Shown: positions 55,061-63,948, counted from the stretch's first letter. The stretch is DNA of 64,000 nucleotides from Actinomycetaceae bacterium (GCA_030538185.1 JAUNUK010000001.1:484296-548295), one strand, 5' to 3'. The notes: generated from the letters alone by a model not told the origin. Program-made: numbers and translations.

Positions 55061-55101
55061 AGCCACATGCTACGACGCTAACGTCGCATGTGCCACAACA
55101 C

Positions 55102-55173
55102 CGCCCTCGTCGGGGGAGTTTGGGCTTAGGCCTTTCGTTTGCTGTGGGTGGCCTGTGCATATTGCCGAGGGCG
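55102..55173. repeat. Facing pair of dispersed-repeat copies between genes
   Basis: CGCCCTCG (55102-55109) and the full ATTGCCGAGGGCG (ending 55173) lie in opposite orientation 56 bases apart in the gap upstream of the amidase gene. Confidence 0.8.
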
Positions 55174-55260
55174 TGACTGCGAAGATATGCGTGTGGCAGA
55201 ATCGTTTTTCGTGACACTGACAGGGTGTTGTCGTTAAATTCTGACTGTAAAGGTTGAACC

Positions 55261-56826
55261 TTGGTAAAGAAGATTGTCCTCACGGTTATTGGCGTGGTAG
55301 TTGGCGTTCTCGCGATAGCCGCTATTGGCGTATTCATGTTTGTCCAAAGCATCTTGCCGGAAAAAGAAGAGTACATTGCCTACGGCAAAGATGAGCGGAT
55401 CCAGGTCATCGACCAGCAATTACAAGGCATCGATATCGCCGCCATTAGGGCAAAGGCCGACTTGATTATGGAAAAGCCTGTGGCTGATATTCAACAATCA
55501 GTGACGGCTGGCGATTTGAGCTACGAAGAACTAACGGCGTTTTATCTGGACAGAATCAAAACCTATGACGCTGCCGCAAAGGGGATAAACGCAGTTGCCG
55601 AGGTCAATAAAGACGCGATTGCGCAGGCCAAGCTGCGAGATGAGGAACGCAAGGCGCCCTCGGCACAGGGCAGCCAGCAAAGCGAGATGTTTGGCATCCC
55701 GGTTTTGCTGAAGGACAATATCAACACCAAGAACATGGTGACCTCTGCCGGCATGTATGCCCTCAAGGACTTCACGCCTGCCACCAACGCACCCCTGGTG
55801 GACCGTCTTGAGGCCAACGGTGCAATCATCCTCGGGAAAGCCAATCTGTCTGAGATGGCGAACTTTATGGACACCAAAATGCCTAGCGGCTACAGTTCCC
55901 GGTCTGGTCAGACCCACAATCCCTTCAATCCGATTGAAACCTCGCCCCAGGGGTCAAGTTCTGGCAGCGGTGCAGCAGTGGCAGCCAACCTGTCCGCCGT
56001 GGCTATTGGAACCGAGACCACTGGCTCGATTATTGCCCCTGCCGCGATTCACTCGACTGTGGGCATGAAACCCACGAAGGACTTGATTTCTGCCAAGGGT
56101 GTCATCCCGCTTGCCTCCACTATGGATACGGTTGGCCCCATGGCTAAGAACGTGAAAGACATGGTCGCATTGTTTAATGCTGCGGTTGATGACCCGGCAA
56201 AAGCCTTGCCAACTGACCTGGACGCCAACGCCTTGAAGGGCAAGAAAATCGGGGTGAGTGGCGCTGAAGGTGACAACACCCTGGCGGATATGCTTCAAAC
56301 AGCAGGCGCCCAGGTCGTGCGCGTAAAACTGGATGACAAGGGCCTGGATAATGGCTTCATTATCGACCAGGATTTCCGCGCTGATTTGAATGCGTACTTT
56401 AAGGAGTTCAACGCGCCCGTAAAGTCCTTAGAGGAATTGATTGCCTTCAATAATGAGGACAAGGGGCGCAGGGCAAAATACGGCCAGCGTTTGATCGAGG
56501 CCGCTAACGAGGTCACCACCCCAGACCGCGCAAAGGTCGAAACAATCGTCAAGGACGCACAAAGCCGCATGAAGAAACTCATGGAAGAACACGGCCTAGA
56601 CGCCATTGTCTTTTTCGATAACGAGGGCGTACTTCCTCCCGCCATTGCAGGCTACCCAGAGCTTACGGTTCCCGCAGGTAAGAACGAGGACGGCGAACCC
56701 AAGGGAGCAACCTTCATCGCTTTGGGTGGACAGGATGCCACACTTGCAAACCTGGCCTACAGCTTTGAACAGTCCACCAAAGCCCGCCTCATCCCAGAAA
56801 AATACAAGGAAATCGTCAGCAAGTAG
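55261..56826 (+). CDS. Membrane-anchored amidase-signature enzyme
   Basis: A 521-residue amidase from TTG 55261, after AAAGG. One N-terminal membrane helix (about residues 3-25) tethers it, with the catalytic domain probably outside. The Ser-cisSer-Lys triad is visible: Lys in VLLKDNINT, Ser pair in GSSSGSGAAVAAN and TETTGSIIAPA. Glutamyl-tRNA amidotransferase A is excluded by the membrane anchor and lack of gatB/C. The substrate is unknown. Repeat copies lie at 55655 and 56622. Confidence 0.88.
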   Translation: MVKKIVLTVIGVVVGVLAIAAIGVFMFVQSILPEKEEYIAYGKDERIQVIDQQLQGIDIAAIRAKADLIMEKPVADIQQSVTAGDLSYEELTAFYLDRIKTYDAAAKGINAVAEVNKDAIAQAKLRDEERKAPSAQGSQQSEMFGIPVLLKDNINTKNMVTSAGMYALKDFTPATNAPLVDRLEANGAIILGKANLSEMANFMDTKMPSGYSSRSGQTHNPFNPIETSPQGSSSGSGAAVAANLSAVAIGTETTGSIIAPAAIHSTVGMKPTKDLISAKGVIPLASTMDTVGPMAKNVKDMVALFNAAVDDPAKALPTDLDANALKGKKIGVSGAEGDNTLADMLQTAGAQVVRVKLDDKGLDNGFIIDQDFRADLNAYFKEFNAPVKSLEELIAFNNEDKGRRAKYGQRLIEAANEVTTPDRAKVETIVKDAQSRMKKLMEEHGLDAIVFFDNEGVLPPAIAGYPELTVPAGKNEDGEPKGATFIALGGQDATLANLAYSFEQSTKARLIPEKYKEIVSK

Positions 56827-56860
56827 GGTGGACCACTACTCGCTGGATGCTGAACAGTAC

Positions 56861-56897
56861 TTCAAAAGGTAGATGGGTAGATGTATAATCTACCCAT
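56861..56897 (+). promoter_or_regulatory. Promoter-operator of vapBC with leaderless start
   Basis: TTCAAA (56861-56866) and TATAAT (56884-56889) are separated by 17 bases. The arms ATGGGTAGAT (56873-56882) and ATCTACCCAT (56888-56897) form a perfect palindrome over the -10 and the ATG at 56896. The start codon is 6 bases past the -10, so the mRNA is probably leaderless and repressed by VapB(C) binding. Confidence 0.7.
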
Positions 56898-57138
56898 GGG
56901 TATTAACATTAAACGTAGCGATGTCTGTGAAGCCATTCGGGATGCCTCACAACTATCTGGCCATACTCAAACAGACGTTGTTGGCATTGCCGTGATGCGA
57001 TACCTTGAAGACTTTGACCAAGAATCACGCAAAGAAGAAGCTCAACAGTTGCTAGATACCCTGTGGGCCAGCATCGATTCCAAGGGGATTACTCTGGACA
57101 CTGATGAACTGTATGATGCACAGGGACTTCCGGCATGA
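56896..57138 (+). CDS. vapB: VapB-type antitoxin
   Basis: An 80-residue antitoxin. ATG 56896 (MGINIKRSDVCEAIR) is chosen over ATG 56881, which lies inside the promoter. The N-terminal ribbon-helix-helix-like part is followed by an acidic C terminus that should bind the PIN toxin. It overlaps vapC by 4 bases. Confidence 0.82.
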   Translation: MGINIKRSDVCEAIRDASQLSGHTQTDVVGIAVMRYLEDFDQESRKEEAQQLLDTLWASIDSKGITLDTDELYDAQGLPA

Positions 57139-57542
57139 TCGTTGTTGATTCTTCTGCGTTGGTCGCGATCCTCCTTCAAGAAAATGAAGCCAAGGCATTA
57201 ATCGAGACCATCACAGCAGATCCGCATCCTGTTATGTCTGCCCCAACCTATGTGGAACTCTTTGCAGTGCTTGAACGCAAGTTGACGCCACAAGACATTG
57301 GGCGCTTTGAGCGACTGCTTGACAAGTGGAAAATAGTGGTCCACCCCTTTACTCCACATCAAGCTCAGCTCGCCCGTGCAGCCTACCGAGACTACGGGAA
57401 GGGTTCTGGACATAAGGCCGGGTTGAACCTGGGGGACACGTATTCCTATGCCTTGGCCAAAGACCTGGATGTACCTCTGTTATTCAAAGGTCAAGACTTC
57501 ATTCACACAGACCTGCGTCCAGCCTTGGTTAACCAGAATTAG
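57135..57542 (+). CDS. vapC: PIN-domain ribonuclease toxin VapC
   Basis: A 135-residue toxin with PIN acidic residues in IVVDSSALVAIL, PTYVELFAVLE and LNLGDTYSYALAK. It is coupled to vapB and overlaps the end of the convergent rlmC gene by 14 bases. It differs clearly from the PIN toxin at 51538, so the two modules are independent arrivals. Confidence 0.9.
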   Translation: MIVVDSSALVAILLQENEAKALIETITADPHPVMSAPTYVELFAVLERKLTPQDIGRFERLLDKWKIVVHPFTPHQAQLARAAYRDYGKGSGHKAGLNLGDTYSYALAKDLDVPLLFKGQDFIHTDLRPALVNQN

Positions 57543-58734
57543 AAGAACTCAACAGCACCATGGTTTCGGTGTGGTTGGTGTTGGGGAACATGTCGAAGAC
57601 TCTGGCCCGAACAGCCTGGTAACCTGGCAAATCAGCCAGGTCACGGGCCAAAGAGGCAGGGTCGCAACTCGAATAAACCACAAAAGCCGGCTTGCAGTCC
57701 TCAATCCAGCCACACAAGTCTGCTCCCAACCCACGCCTGGGTGGATTCACGACCAAGACCTCAGGCTGCCTACCTTGTGCCAACAAAGAATCGGCCACCT
57801 GCAAGGCGTCTCCGTCCAGGAATTCAACCCGCACACCAGGGTTGGAGTTCCTAAGTTTTTCCGCTCCAGCTTTTGCGCAGGCCACGGCTTCTTTCGAAGA
57901 TTCAATCCCGAGGACGGCCCGCCCAAGACCCGCACAGGCAAGACCGAAGCCCCCAACGCCACAAAACAGGTCCCAGATTTCACCTTCCTTTACAACTGGC
58001 AAGGAAGAAACCCACTCACGACACTGCCCATACAACGCCCCAGCAACCTCCGTATTCGTCTGGAAGAAAGAGCCGGAAGAAACAAACAAGGGCAGGTCTT
58101 CCCAGGATGTGGCGACGTGCACGGGCAACATAGATTCCTCGCTCAACAAGATTTCTTCATCGCCTTGAAATGCCGCCTTGTGCTCGGGCAACAGGTTCAC
58201 CGATACGACCCGCACGCCAGGAACTAAAGCACGCAGCCGACCCAGTTCACGCCCCAGTAACGCCACATACCTGCGCGAACGCAGGACAAAACGCAGCATC
58301 AACTCGCCGCCGACCTTGCCAACCTCACCAGCCCCACCAACCCCTGAACCACCAGCGCTCACCACAACATACTTGAGCTCCCCACGCCGACGCGCCATGT
58401 CATAGGGCTCCAAGCGCAGTTGCTCAACAAAAGCGGCAATCCCTGGAATAGCCCGCTCAATAGCCTCCACATATAAAGGACAGTTCCGCAGGTCAACGCC
58501 CCGCCCTCGGGAATCTGTTATGCCAAAAACCGGCGAACCGGTCAAACCTCCCACAGCCAGTTTGGCCTTATTCCTAAACCCGAAAGCCTTGGAGGAAACT
58601 GGTGGCAACCACTGGCAATCTGGACCCAAAGCAAGCATCTTGGCGACGGTAGTCTGCTTGTCCTCAAGCTGACGCGGGTAGGGAATATCCAGTAAAGTGC
58701 ATGAGTTGCAAAGCTCGCCGTATGGACAGGTCAT
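57529..58734 (-). CDS. rlmC: 23S rRNA (uracil-C5) methyltransferase, RlmC-like
   Basis: A 401-residue RumB-type enzyme from ATG 58734; the frame extends to 58812. It starts MTCPYGELCNSCTLLDIPY, which supplies iron-sulphur cysteines and matches RlmC. The SAM site is IWDLFCGVGGFGLACAG and the nucleophilic Cys is in YSSCDPASLARD. A Gly/Val-rich insertion (about residues 148-163) is unusual. TrmA or RlmD are alternatives, but length and start favour RlmC. Confidence 0.88.
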   Translation of the reverse strand: MTCPYGELCNSCTLLDIPYPRQLEDKQTTVAKMLALGPDCQWLPPVSSKAFGFRNKAKLAVGGLTGSPVFGITDSRGRGVDLRNCPLYVEAIERAIPGIAAFVEQLRLEPYDMARRRGELKYVVVSAGGSGVGGAGEVGKVGGELMLRFVLRSRRYVALLGRELGRLRALVPGVRVVSVNLLPEHKAAFQGDEEILLSEESMLPVHVATSWEDLPLFVSSGSFFQTNTEVAGALYGQCREWVSSLPVVKEGEIWDLFCGVGGFGLACAGLGRAVLGIESSKEAVACAKAGAEKLRNSNPGVRVEFLDGDALQVADSLLAQGRQPEVLVVNPPRRGLGADLCGWIEDCKPAFVVYSSCDPASLARDLADLPGYQAVRARVFDMFPNTNHTETMVLLSSSNSG

Positions 58735-58772
58735 AAACCCAAGTCTAAACAGCAGAAGAAAAAGGTGGAACA

Positions 58773-60038
58773 GTGACTCTCGGGCGTAACCCCGCAGGCA
58801 ATGCCCGCACAATCGCGATCCTCATGGCCGCAGTCATGTTGGTCGCTTTCTTGCTGCGCTCTCTTATCACAGTAGTTCCGCCCGCCATGAAGGCCATAAG
58901 CGCTGACCTACACCTAAACGAGGCCATGGCCTCCTTAACGATTTCGCTTCCGGTCCTGTGTTTCGGCATCTTTGCCTTCGCAACGCCCGCTTTGGTCAAG
59001 CGTTTTGGGAACGTCCCGGTTTTGACCGCGGCTGTACTTGTCATGTGCGCCGGAGCACTGCTACGGGTGTTTGGGGGCACTTTTGGCCTCTTGGGTGGAA
59101 CTGTACTGATCGGAGCCGGCATTGCAGCCGGAAACGTCTTGGTCCCAGTCTTTATCCGCTTGCTTCGCCCCGACGCGGTTTCGCGTTTCACCGCGTACTA
59201 TGCCGCGATTTTGGCACTATCTGCCGCTTTCGGTTCAATACTTACAGGCCCAGCCCTCGACGCAGGGATTGGTTGGCGCACGATCTTGCTGGCCTGGGCT
59301 TTGGTACCGGCTGTCATTGCAGCAGTTTGGGTTGGGATAACCCGAGGTTGGCGGCAAGGCCCACTAAACCCCAAGCACAGCCAAACCACTATTGCCGAGG
59401 GCGGCCCACAAAAGACCGCCGCGGCCAGCCTCGATGCGGCGCCCACAACCCAACACATGTCAGGTTCGCCCATGCTGCACGTCTTGCGTGCCAAACGCTC
59501 CTGGATGATCACCTTCTTAATGGGCTTTCAGTCCCTGGCCTTCTACAGCTGTACTGCCTGGATTCCCACACAGCTAGCTGACCAGGGGATGAGTGCCTCC
59601 GCAGGATCACTAGCCCTGGTCATCTTCAACATCCTGGGTTTGATTACCTCCTTCCTTGCCCCACGGCTGGTTTTTGGCAAACACGGCAAAATCACTTGGA
59701 AAATCCAGGCGGGCTTGTACGTACTAGGTTTGCTCCTACTATCCGGGGGAGGGGTGGTGACCTGGACAGGCATTGTGATTACTGGTTTCGTTCAAGGTGG
59801 TGTTTTCGCCGTTGCGTTGGTGTTCATCTCCAATACGCCCGACATCCTCATGGTCGCGCCCCTGTCTGCCTTTTCGCAAGGGGTGGCCTATTTGCTTGCG
59901 GCAGTAGGGCCGACCCTCATGGGCTGGGGCTATATGGTCACCGGCCTTTGGTGGGTGATGAACGCAGGTATAGCACTTGGCATTTGTATTACTGGCATCT
60001 TGGGCGTGCTGTTACTGCGTGAGACTAAAACCCCGTAA
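58773..60038 (+). CDS. MFS transporter, CynX/NimT-like
   Basis: A 421-residue twelve-helix transporter from GTG 58773. The first half (LITVVPPAMKAISADLHL, then LTISLPVLCFGIFAFATP) resembles CynX/NimT anion and small-molecule permeases. The central cytoplasmic loop contains TTIAEGGPQ encoded by a repeat copy (59396); the identical peptide occurs in the unrelated M23 peptidase at 11467. Substrate unknown. Confidence 0.85.
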   Translation: MTLGRNPAGNARTIAILMAAVMLVAFLLRSLITVVPPAMKAISADLHLNEAMASLTISLPVLCFGIFAFATPALVKRFGNVPVLTAAVLVMCAGALLRVFGGTFGLLGGTVLIGAGIAAGNVLVPVFIRLLRPDAVSRFTAYYAAILALSAAFGSILTGPALDAGIGWRTILLAWALVPAVIAAVWVGITRGWRQGPLNPKHSQTTIAEGGPQKTAAASLDAAPTTQHMSGSPMLHVLRAKRSWMITFLMGFQSLAFYSCTAWIPTQLADQGMSASAGSLALVIFNILGLITSFLAPRLVFGKHGKITWKIQAGLYVLGLLLLSGGGVVTWTGIVITGFVQGGVFAVALVFISNTPDILMVAPLSAFSQGVAYLLAAVGPTLMGWGYMVTGLWWVMNAGIALGICITGILGVLLLRETKTP

Positions 60039-60084
60039 CCAAGCCTCCAGAGTGCTCCTGGCTCAATCCCACTAAGCTGTAGCC

Positions 60085-61056
60085 GTGAGCATCAATAAAA
60101 AAGCTATCGCCGTATTTCTGGCCGTGACCTTCGTGGCAATGGGGTTCTTGTCTCTGCCTTATCTTCTGCACCCAAAGCTGCTCAACACAGGCGACTTGAA
60201 CTTGTTGACCCTCCTCATGTTCACCCCGGCCTTGGGTGTTTTCGTTGTTGTGGCAGGCAGACGGAAACTAGGTGACATCACGCAGGACGTACCAGAAGAT
60301 GAACTGGACAAAACCGGCTACATTCTTTTTAAACGTGCCGGTCTGCTGCGTCCCGAGGGCGGATGGCTGCGCGTCTTGGCCTGGGCTTTTGCTGCTTTCT
60401 TTGGGGTTCTTCTAGGGGTTGTCCTGACCTTGGTTTTGGGGCATGTCATCGGGTTGAACCCCGTTGATGTCATCGATCAGCCCAGTAACGTTCAGCAGTC
60501 TCTTTTGGGTCCTGGCGCAGACACATCACGGGTGCCGGACTCCTGGGTGATCTTGCTTGGTGGTCTTATCTCTGCCTTCTTGGCCGCATTTTCCATCAAC
60601 GCCTTGGTCGCCTTAGGAGAAGAAATCGGGTGGCGCGGCTGGTTGACAACTGCTTTAAAACCCCTGGGTTTTTGGCCCAGTGCTGTGGTGATTGGCGCAA
60701 TATGGGGCCTGTGGCATGCGCCTATCAACGCTGCTGGCTACAACTACCCGGATGCTCCACGTCCTGTGGCCATCGTGATGTTTATCCTTTTTTGTGTCTG
60801 CTTCGGTGCCTTGCTCCAAGCAATACGTGAACGCAGTCAATCGCTGTGGCCCGTCGCGGTGGCGCATGGCACGCTGAATGCAACTGTTGGTTTCTTTATG
60901 CTGGTGTCCTTGGATACAACGGGCAGTGCCTGGCTATGGTTTTCACCCAACGGCCTTTTGGGCTCCGTGGTCTTCTTGTGTCTGGCGCTTGCAGTGAAAC
61001 ACCTGGGCACAAAGACCACGATTGGGACTTTAGACCCACAAGACGGGGTAGTCTAA
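60085..61056 (+). CDS. CPBP family intramembrane protease (Abi/CAAX-like)
   Basis: A 323-residue membrane protein from GTG 60085 with about eight helices. The CPBP motifs are present: ALGEEIGWRGWL (EExxxR), IWGLWHAPIN and VAHGTLNATVG. Members cleave membrane substrates or process peptides; some give self-immunity to bacteriocins. No bacteriocin gene was seen nearby. Confidence 0.88.
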   Translation: MSINKKAIAVFLAVTFVAMGFLSLPYLLHPKLLNTGDLNLLTLLMFTPALGVFVVVAGRRKLGDITQDVPEDELDKTGYILFKRAGLLRPEGGWLRVLAWAFAAFFGVLLGVVLTLVLGHVIGLNPVDVIDQPSNVQQSLLGPGADTSRVPDSWVILLGGLISAFLAAFSINALVALGEEIGWRGWLTTALKPLGFWPSAVVIGAIWGLWHAPINAAGYNYPDAPRPVAIVMFILFCVCFGALLQAIRERSQSLWPVAVAHGTLNATVGFFMLVSLDTTGSAWLWFSPNGLLGSVVFLCLALAVKHLGTKTTIGTLDPQDGVV

Positions 61057-61137
61057 GAAGTGTTCTAAGATTGCATAGCAAGGCTTCAAGGACACAACTG
61101 CTTCACGTTGTGAATGGTAGAAAGAGGAATGGTTCAG

Positions 61138-62037
61138 ATGACAGGCTCCACGCACACATTGACTGAAACCGCTCGCGTCAAGCGCGGCATCACCGAACAG
61201 TTCAAAGGTGGCGTCATCATGGATGTCGTCACCCCCGAGCAGGCCAAAATAGCTCAAGACGCCGGTGCAGTAGCCGTAATGGCCCTAGAGCGTGTGCCTG
61301 CAGATATCCGCGCCCAGGGTGGGGTGGCCCGCATGTCGGATCCGGATTTGATCGACGGTATCATCAACGCAGTTTCCATTCCTGTCATGGCTAAGGCTCG
61401 CATCGGTCACTTCGTGGAGGCCCAGGTTTTGCAGTCTTTAGGTGTGGATTACGTGGACGAGTCCGAAGTGTTAACACCAGCCGACTACACGCACCACATC
61501 GACAAGTGGGCATTTGACGTCCCCTTCGTATGTGGGGCCACCAACCTGGGTGAGGCCCTACGCAGGATTTCCGAGGGCGCTGCGATGATTCGCTCTAAGG
61601 GTGAGGCAGGCACGGGGGACGTATCCAATGCCACCACGCACATGCGTCAGATTCGCGGCGAGATTCTTGCTTTGAGCGCACTGCCTGAAGATGAGCTCTA
61701 CGTTGCTGCCAAAGAGCTACAAGCTCCCTACGCTCTCGTGGAAGAGGTCGCTCGCACCGGCAAGTTGCCCGTCACCTTGTTTACTGCCGGAGGCATCGCC
61801 ACACCGGCTGATGCCGCCATGATGATGCAGCTCGGTGCCGAGGGCGTCTTCGTCGGCTCTGGCATTTTCAAGTCCGGCAACCCAGCCCAGCGTGCTCAAG
61901 CCATTGTGAAGGCCACCCAGAACTTCAATGACCCTGGTGTTATCGCCCAGGTTTCACGGGGCTTGGGTGAGGCCATGGTCGGTATCAACGTGGAAGAACT
62001 TCCTGAGCCACACCGCCTGGCAGAACGCGGTTGGTAA
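61138..62037 (+). CDS. pdxS: Pyridoxal 5'-phosphate synthase subunit PdxS
   Basis: A 299-residue TIM-barrel synthase that makes pyridoxal phosphate from ribose-5-phosphate and glyceraldehyde-3-phosphate with ammonia from PdxT. ATG 61138 fits AGAGGA spacing better than 61129. Catalytic lysine regions [10 protein letters not shown] and MAKARIGHF and the conserved [10 protein letters not shown] are intact. No pdxT lies within the next 2 kb; a terminator follows instead. Repeat copies are at 61572 and 61839. Confidence 0.95.
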   Translation: MTGSTHTLTETARVKRGITEQFKGGVIMDVVTPEQAKIAQDAGAVAVMALERVPADIRAQGGVARMSDPDLIDGIINAVSIPVMAKARIGHFVEAQVLQSLGVDYVDESEVLTPADYTHHIDKWAFDVPFVCGATNLGEALRRISEGAAMIRSKGEAGTGDVSNATTHMRQIRGEILALSALPEDELYVAAKELQAPYALVEEVARTGKLPVTLFTAGGIATPADAAMMMQLGAEGVFVGSGIFKSGNPAQRAQAIVKATQNFNDPGVIAQVSRGLGEAMVGINVEELPEPHRLAERGW

Positions 62038-62070
62038 TAGAGACTTCCTAACCGCCAGAAAAACTGCAAA

Positions 62071-62106
62071 AACGCCCTCGGCAATGAAAAATGCCGGGGG
62101 CGTTTT
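62071..62106 (+). terminator. Terminator built from a dispersed-repeat copy
   Basis: AACGCCCTCGGCA (62071-62083) pairs over 13 positions, with one wobble, with TGCCGGGGGCGTT (62092-62104), followed by TT. The left arm is an exact repeat copy (minus-strand ATTGCCGAGGGCG); the right arm is its near complement. It terminates pdxS. Confidence 0.85.
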
Positions 62107-62229
62107 GGTTTAAAAGGATTTCCTGTAGGTAAAGATACGGTAACAATTTGTTGCTGTTGGGTGAAGTTCGGTGAAAAAATTGTGGGCCTTTCGTCCAAGT
62201 TGGCTACTATTGGCCGAGGAACGCAACAT

Positions 62230-62250
62230 AAGTGTCACAAAAGTGTCACT
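62230..62250. promoter_or_regulatory. AAGTGTCAC repeats upstream of the peptide-binding lipoprotein
   Basis: AAGTGTCAC occurs at 62230-62238 and 62240-62248, one base apart; the second is part of the palindrome AAGTGTCACTT. It could be a repressor site. Confidence 0.4.
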
Positions 62251-62313
62251 TGCGACATTCTTCTTCACGAAGGGTTATGCGTTTCTTCCGACCCCCAAAT
62301 CTTGGAGGATACA

Positions 62314-63948
62314 TTGAGAAAGAAGTTTATTGGCCTGGCAGCCATGGCCGCGGTGGCCTCGCTGGCACTCGCAGGCTGTGGTGGAGCAGACAAGCCCGCC
62401 GATGATAAAGGCGCTCCCGCCGAGGGAGGCACGTCAACAGGTATCGTGACTGCCAACGGTACAGAACCGCAAAACCCGTTGATCCCAACGATGACCAATG
62501 AGGTTGGTGGCGGCAGAATTCTCGACCTTATTGGTGCAGGACCCATTTACTATGCAGCAGATGGTTCCATCCATAATGACTTGGCTGAAAAGATTGAACA
62601 GAACGAAGACGGCACACTCTTCACCATCACGCTTCGTGCCGGTCAGGTGTTCTCTGACGGCACCCCCATTAAGGCTGAAAACTTCGTTCAGTCATGGAAC
62701 TATGGCGCAGACCTGGCCAATGCCCACCTGTCAGCCAGCTTCTTTGAGCCCATTAAAGGCTACTCTGACGAAGTATCTGTGCCTGAGATGGAAGGTCTGA
62801 AGGTTGTTGATGACCTGACCTTTACGGCAGAGATGTCTGAGCCCACCCTGGACTTCGCAGAACGCCTCGGCTACTCCGCCTTCCAGGTGCTCCCTGCTGT
62901 GGCCTTTGAGGATATTGCCGCTTACGGTGAAAACCCCTTGGCCTCTGGCCCCTACAAGCTGGCCAAAGAAGGTGCTTGGGTGCACAACGAACAGATCGAA
63001 TTGGTGCCCAATGAGAAGTACCAAGGTGAGCGCAAGCCACAAAATGGCGGCGTCACCTTCCGTTTCTACGCCCAGCAGGATGCGGCCTACGCTGACCTCT
63101 TGTCAGGTAACCTAGACATCACGGATGCGATTCCGGACTCTGCCATGAGCACCTTTGAAACCGAGCTTGGAGATCGTGCCATCAACCAGGCATCTGCCGT
63201 CTTCCAGTCCTTCACCTGGCCCAAGTCAGATGAGCGTTTCCAGGGCGATGCTGGTGTCTTGCGTCGTAAGGCCATGTCTTACGCCATTAACCGCGATGAG
63301 ATCACCAAGACTATCTTCAGCGGTTCACGCATCCCGGCAAAGGACTTCACCTCACCAGTCGTTGAGGGATGGACCGATAAGGTTGAGGGCAACGAGGTCT
63401 TGACCTACGACCCCGAAAAGGCCAAAGAGCTGTGGGCTCAGGCTGAGGCCATTAGCCCCTGGACAGGAAAGTTTGAGCTTGCCTACAACGCTGATGGCGG
63501 ACACCAGGCTTGGGCAGATGCCGTCGCAAACTCCATCAAGAACGTTTTGGGAATTGATGCCGAGGGTAAGGCTTACCCTGACTTCAAGTCTCTGCGTTCT
63601 GATGTGACTGAGCGTCGCATCACGACTGCCTTCCGCACCGGATGGCAGGCAGACTATCCTTCACAGTTCAACTTCCTCTACCCGCTGTATGCATCAAATG
63701 CGGGCTCGAACGATGGTGACTACGCGAACCCTGAGTTCGACAAGCTGGTGAAGGAAGGCCTGCTGTCGGATGATGCCAGCGAGCGCGCAGCCAAGTACAA
63801 CGAGGCCCAGGTGCTCATGTTCAAGGACATGACCGTCATGCCTCTGTGGTACGCGAACGTCACCGGCGGCTACGCCGAAACTGTGACGAACGTCAAGTTT
63901 GGCTGGAACTCTGTGCCCGTTTACTACGAGGTTCAGAAGCAAGCCTAG
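62314..63948 (+). CDS. Peptide/oligopeptide ABC transporter substrate-binding lipoprotein
   Basis: A 544-residue family 5 solute-binding protein (OppA/DppA type). TTG 62314, five bases after GGAGG, is chosen; the frame begins at 62161 with no signal sequence. The signal peptide ends in lipobox LALAGC (Cys about residue 23). Typical segments are LRAGQVFSDGTPIKAENFVQSW, here GQVFSDGTPIKAENF, and the later YAINRDEI. No permease genes follow inside the window; they may lie beyond the hairpin at its end. Confidence 0.93.
   Translation: MRKKFIGLAAMAAVASLALAGCGGADKPADDKGAPAEGGTSTGIVTANGTEPQNPLIPTMTNEVGGGRILDLIGAGPIYYAADGSIHNDLAEKIEQNEDGTLFTITLRAGQVFSDGTPIKAENFVQSWNYGADLANAHLSASFFEPIKGYSDEVSVPEMEGLKVVDDLTFTAEMSEPTLDFAERLGYSAFQVLPAVAFEDIAAYGENPLASGPYKLAKEGAWVHNEQIELVPNEKYQGERKPQNGGVTFRFYAQQDAAYADLLSGNLDITDAIPDSAMSTFETELGDRAINQASAVFQSFTWPKSDERFQGDAGVLRRKAMSYAINRDEITKTIFSGSRIPAKDFTSPVVEGWTDKVEGNEVLTYDPEKAKELWAQAEAISPWTGKFELAYNADGGHQAWADAVANSIKNVLGIDAEGKAYPDFKSLRSDVTERRITTAFRTGWQADYPSQFNFLYPLYASNAGSNDGDYANPEFDKLVKEGLLSDDASERAAKYNEAQVLMFKDMTVMPLWYANVTGGYAETVTNVKFGWNSVPVYYEVQKQA

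Larger units (their letters stand above)
928..62085. repeat. Dispersed repeat family CGAGGGCG, extended ATTNCCGAGGGCG
   Basis: Hand scan found about 56 copies of the octamer. As CGAGGGCG at 930, 3196, 7729, 8059, 11467, 13676, 19260, 19875, 21660, 22278, 22481, 23198, 27324, 30898, 31896, 32636, 35585, 38213, 38807, 41045, 42394, 46547, 49120, 51506, 52242, 55166, 56622, 59396, 60354, 61572, 61839. As CGCCCTCG at 6476, 9762, 12701, 13820, 20090, 22299, 24201, 26463, 27984, 32726, 33675, 35312, 37852, 40355, 41146, 46269, 46769, 49591, 50097, 50929, 54279, 55102, 55655, 58502, 62073. About 37 have C before the octamer, and 19 match all fixed positions of the 13-mer. Base composition predicts about four octamers. 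Strand use is balanced (31 to 25). Confidence 0.9.

Noticed and set aside
928..62085. Repeat as a chromosome-segregation (KOPS) or Chi-type polar sequence
   Set aside because: Orientation is nearly balanced (31 to 25) along 64 kb, whereas KOPS and Chi are strongly skewed relative to replication. The extended 13-mer also fits uptake sequences better. A whole-genome skew test would settle it.
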